From the NCBI GenBank assembly GCA_018650745.1, contig JABIFK010000454.1:1-8159 (forward strand): 8,159 bases of DNA, read 5' to 3'. Origin of the DNA: Candidatus Latescibacterota bacterium (GTDB lineage: Bacteria > Latescibacterota > UBA2968). Position 1 is the first letter of the stretch, and every line of letters starts with the position of its first letter. The position numbers were made by a program, and so were the translations under genes. The notes under the pieces were generated by a model that had not been told where the DNA came from, made no database searches, and was given only the letters and a program-made list of their open reading frames with translations. This document shows positions 5,728 to 8,159 of the stretch, in pieces.

Positions 5728-6762
5728 ATGCAAAATAAAACCCATTCAACAAACAGCGTTTTGTGGCCTCCAGAGTTAGGTCCAGACACACCGAAAATTT
5801 GTATGGGACGCAGCTCCCAAACCGATGCAGCTGCCATGCGTCAGTTGAAACAGGTAGGCGTCGATTATGTCTTGATGAGCGGTGGTCGCACCCCGTGGGA
5901 TGAATCAGAGCTTCGTGCACGCATGGAACGTTTCGAAGCCAACGGCCTCACCATTTGCAACATGATGATTTCTGGGTTTCCAGATGTCATCTACGGGCGA
6001 CCGGGTCGTGACGAGCAAATCGAAAACGTGATCCAATCCATCCGCACAGCCGGTAAGGTCGGCCTACCCGTAATCGAATACAACTTTTACGCCAACCGCC
6101 TTATGGAAGGTTATAAAGAAGAAATCGGTCGCGCAGGTGCCGGCTATACCGCCTATGATTACGAACGCTCCAAAGATTTGCCCGCCAAAGAAGACGTGGG
6201 AGAGCATACAAGGGAAGAGCAATTAAAACGCGCCAAGTATTTCCTCGAAGCAATCGTCCCAGAAGCCGAGAAAGCCAACGTGCGCTTGGCCCTGCATCCA
6301 AACGAACCACCCGTGCCCATCAGCCGCGGCTCAGAACAACTCATGGATACGTTTGAACACTGGAAAGAATACCTCGATCTGGTAAAAAGCCCGTATAACG
6401 GCATGACCTACGATTGTGGTGTCACGTGTGAAACAGGTGCAGACCCAGTAGAGGTGTGTCGCTATTTAGGTGAACGAGACTGCATCAATCACGTGCACTT
6501 TCGCAATGTAATTGTCAGAAAACCCTACGTCGACTACACCGAAGTGTTCGTCGATGAAGGCCAAGTCAACATGTTCGCAGTGATGCAAGAACTTGTCCGG
6601 CAAAAATATTCACGTGGATTCAACCCAGAACATCCACGGGCTCTCGATATTGACCGCCAACAAGGCAATGGCAACCAATACCCTGGGGGTGGTGGGCTTG
6701 TGAGTGAAATTTATAACATTGCTTATGCCAAAGCAATGTTACAAGCCGCGCTATCTATTTAA
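5728..6762 (+). CDS. Mannonate dehydratase (UxuA)-like TIM-barrel enzyme
   Basis: This 344-residue protein resembles the UxuA/ManD family, which dehydrates D-mannonate to 2-keto-3-deoxygluconate in hexuronate catabolism using a divalent metal. Family landmarks in order are ALHPNEPPVPISRG (His190; UxuA has HPDDPP), GMTYDCGVTCETGADP (Cys230 or Cys234 as metal ligand), INHVHFRNV (His257; compare VHxRN) and FNPEHPRALD (Glu301-His302, where ManD has Asp-His in RPDHGR). Length is close to the shorter Gram-positive UxuA (about 350-360) rather than the E. coli type (394). The first 35 residues, with SVLWPPELGPDTPKI, are not the usual N-terminus I know for UxuA. The start has only a weak AAGAG (5715-5719) eight bases upstream. 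It follows the PhyH gene by 67 bases and probably shares its transcript. A related sugar isomerase/epimerase activity of the same barrel superfamily is the main alternative; the exact substrate is uncertain. Confidence 0.8.
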   Translation: MQNKTHSTNSVLWPPELGPDTPKICMGRSSQTDAAAMRQLKQVGVDYVLMSGGRTPWDESELRARMERFEANGLTICNMMISGFPDVIYGRPGRDEQIENVIQSIRTAGKVGLPVIEYNFYANRLMEGYKEEIGRAGAGYTAYDYERSKDLPAKEDVGEHTREEQLKRAKYFLEAIVPEAEKANVRLALHPNEPPVPISRGSEQLMDTFEHWKEYLDLVKSPYNGMTYDCGVTCETGADPVEVCRYLGERDCINHVHFRNVIVRKPYVDYTEVFVDEGQVNMFAVMQELVRQKYSRGFNPEHPRALDIDRQQGNGNQYPGGGGLVSEIYNIAYAKAMLQAALSI

Positions 6763-6850
6763 AGTGGGATATTTTTTTGACCACAAAGAGATTGTCTAAG
6801 CGTTGACAAACTGAAGGACGGAACCTGACCGACATGTTGGGGAGAATATC

Positions 6851-7630
6851 ATGGAACAACTTCCAATGCACAAATCCATAGAACCCTTTGGCAAAGACAT
6901 TTTCTACATAGAAAGTGACGGCATCAACACAGATGGGAAAAACCCTTTTTATGCAGATGGTTTTGCAGGCATCATCTATTCCAAATCAACTCATCCATTT
7001 TATATACAGCCTAAAAATAAAAAACTGTCCGATTTTTATTTATATGGACAAACCATAGAGCCCATCTCGTTAGACACAGAAGGTGCCTTTCAACTCGTTT
7101 GCATTCGTCTCTATCCGTTTGCTGTTAGAATGTTGTTAGGTGTTGATCCCAAAGTATTAAGAGACGACTGTTACGATCTCAAGCTTGTTGAGAATGTAGA
7201 CACACAACGCACTTTAGACCTGCTACAGCAAACAAATGACAAAAGTGAAATGGTTGAGATCTTGGCGACCTACTTTAATGAACTCTTGATGAATGCGTCG
7301 AATAATCCAGATTACCGAATAAAGCTGGCCATCAACCTCGTCCTCAAATCGAATGGGGCCATAAGCATCAAAGAACTCAGAGACTCATTGGGCGTAACTG
7401 AAAGGACATTGGAAAGGCATTTCCTCAAAGAAATAGGCATCACAGCAAAGCAATTTGCAAAAGCCATTCAATTCAGTTCCGCCTTAAAACAAATGACAGA
7501 AACAGATTATGTGAATTTAACAGAAATTGGTTATGACAACGGATTTGCCGATCAATCTCATTTCATCAGATCCTTCAAAAGATACACCGGGCAAACCCCA
7601 AAAGAGTTTCAACAACACGCTTCTGCCTAA
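6851..7630 (+). CDS. AraC-family transcriptional regulator with DUF6597-like N-terminal domain
   Basis: This 259-residue regulator has a C-terminal AraC/XylS DNA-binding domain with two helix-turn-helix units: the first around 169-200 (GAISIKELRDSLGVTERTLE, then RHF), the second around 219-253 (LTEIGYDNGFADQSHF, then SFKRYTGQTPKEF), matching the family signature. Residues 1-115 resemble the DUF6597 sensor-like domain (ADGFAGIIY, FYLYGQTIEPISL, RLYPFAVRMLLGVDPKVL, DDCYDL), wording I associate with Bacteroidetes AraC proteins. GGGGAG at 6839-6844, six bases before ATG, sets the start. The gene is AT-rich compared with its upstream neighbour: sampled 60-base rows give about 37-40% GC against about 57%. 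It starts 88 bases after the UxuA-like gene and converges on the DUF1772 gene. It could regulate the upstream enzymes, the DUF1772 gene or itself; the sequence does not decide. A perfect -35-like TTGACA at 6803-6808 has no acceptable -10 partner. Confidence 0.93.
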   Translation: MEQLPMHKSIEPFGKDIFYIESDGINTDGKNPFYADGFAGIIYSKSTHPFYIQPKNKKLSDFYLYGQTIEPISLDTEGAFQLVCIRLYPFAVRMLLGVDPKVLRDDCYDLKLVENVDTQRTLDLLQQTNDKSEMVEILATYFNELLMNASNNPDYRIKLAINLVLKSNGAISIKELRDSLGVTERTLERHFLKEIGITAKQFAKAIQFSSALKQMTETDYVNLTEIGYDNGFADQSHFIRSFKRYTGQTPKEFQQHASA

Positions 7631-7640
7631 GCCAGTACCA

Positions 7641-7690
7641 ACCATCCACGCCAATACCGATCTGCCAGCCTCCGAAGAGACCATCCACGC
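7641..7690. repeat. 11-bp direct repeat in the convergent gap
   Basis: ACCATCCACGC occurs at 7641-7651 and again at 7680-7690, 39 bases apart start to start, between the AraC-family and DUF1772 genes. No hairpin terminator is visible in this 73-base gap. The repeat may be chance or a remnant of local duplication. Confidence 0.35.
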
Positions 7691-7703
7691 GCCCATCTTT
7701 ACA

Positions 7704-8159
7704 TTACCTCATCAAAGCAATCGTCATCACGCCTGCTGCCGCGAAGGCACAGGCCGTCCGAACATGATTCCAAGCCGTCCACTCCTTCACGTACACTTCC
7801 CACACCGACACACCATCTATCGCATCCGCATCAATCTTTGCCAGTTGCTCATTACGTGGCACATTGCAGGCAATCGTGATCAGAAAAGTACCTAAAAGAT
7901 AGAACAGGCAGCCTACAATCGCCCAAGAATTACTCACCAATAAACCTGTCCGAATCCCAATAACCAGAATGCCACAAAGAACAGCCGTCCCCATAAAACC
8001 CAGCATAAAAAGAGGATTGATGACCGTGACGTTAATCGCTTGCATAGCAGCAATGCCATGTGCTGCTGGCAAGCGAGCAAGCGCTTGCATCACGAATGAA
8101 GAGAAAGTAAAAAACACGCCTGCCATCAACCCACTCCCAAGGGCAATCATAATGAACAA
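7704..8159 (-). CDS. DUF1772 (anthrone oxygenase-like) membrane protein, 5' end outside window
   Basis: At least 151 residues are present; the frame remains open at the window edge, so a few N-terminal residues are probably missing (the first in-frame ATG seen encodes the fourth residue). Four hydrophobic segments lie at about 1-28, 46-70, 77-98 and 130-150. The opening ALGSGLMAGVFFTFSSFVMQ, the INPLFM segment, the CNVPRNEQLA motif after the third helix and the WNHVRT motif before the fourth are the landmarks of DUF1772. The family includes fungal anthrone oxygenases, but most bacterial members have no proven function, so the enzymatic name should not be taken literally. It is an inner-membrane protein by topology. 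It converges on the AraC-family gene, a neighbour pairing compatible with a small transferred unit, but no shared promoter is possible in this orientation. Confidence 0.88.
   Translation of the reverse strand: MFIMIALGSGLMAGVFFTFSSFVMQALARLPAAHGIAAMQAINVTVINPLFMLGFMGTAVLCGILVIGIRTGLLVSNSWAIVGCLFYLLGTFLITIACNVPRNEQLAKIDADAIDGVSVWEVYVKEWTAWNHVRTACAFAAAGVMTIALMR

Noticed and set aside
6803..6808. Perfect TTGACA before the AraC-family gene
   Set aside because: The sequence 16-18 bp downstream (around TGACCG) is not a -10 element, so a promoter cannot be supported.
7527..7895. 122-codon plus-strand frame spanning the AraC-family end and the DUF1772 gene
   Set aside because: It overlaps two well-supported genes in other frames and its translation resembles nothing recognisable.

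Overview
The window reads as about 8.2 kb of chromosome from a Gram-negative-like heterotrophic bacterium with roughly 50% GC. Two phytanoyl-CoA-dioxygenase-type (PhyH) oxygenases, a formylglycine sulfatase, a mannonate-dehydratase-like TIM-barrel enzyme, and remnants of a heparinase II/III-like lyase and a LanC-like protein resemble the gene mix I associate with Poribacteria, Latescibacterota and similar sponge- or marine-associated lineages. This placement is inference from gene content. There is no rRNA, tRNA or other taxonomic marker.

Layout: a sulfatase with heparan N-sulfatase-like motifs (100-1593, +) converges on a PhyH oxygenase (1712-2563, -), with a strong bidirectional terminator hairpin between them (1655-1684). 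Next comes decayed DNA (2804-3381, +) holding both ends of a heparinase II/III-like polysaccharide lyase with the catalytic middle missing. An intact mbfA gene follows (3514-4491, +), encoding a rubrerythrin-like ferritin domain fused to a VIT1/CCC1-type membrane domain, an iron exporter. Behind it lies the C-terminal scrap of a LanC-like protein (4540-4725, +). A probable two-gene operon comes next: a second PhyH oxygenase (4788-5660, +) and a mannonate-dehydratase (UxuA)-like enzyme (5728-6762, +). The window ends with an AT-richer AraC-family regulator of Bacteroidetes style (6851-7630, +) converging on a DUF1772 membrane protein (7704-8159, -) cut by the window edge.

A possible theme is catabolism of sulfated, uronic-acid-containing polysaccharide: an N-sulfoglucosamine-sulfohydrolase-like enzyme, a wrecked heparinase-like lyase and a hexuronate-type dehydratase lie within 7 kb. 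The genes are on both strands and interrupted by pseudogenes, so this may be an eroded or reshuffled locus rather than a working pathway. I see no CRISPR array, tRNA, rRNA, insertion sequence or defence system. The points most worth a second look are the two gene wrecks flanking mbfA, the PhyH/UxuA-like pair with a non-standard metal-site motif, and a 27-bp in-frame tandem duplication in the second PhyH gene.
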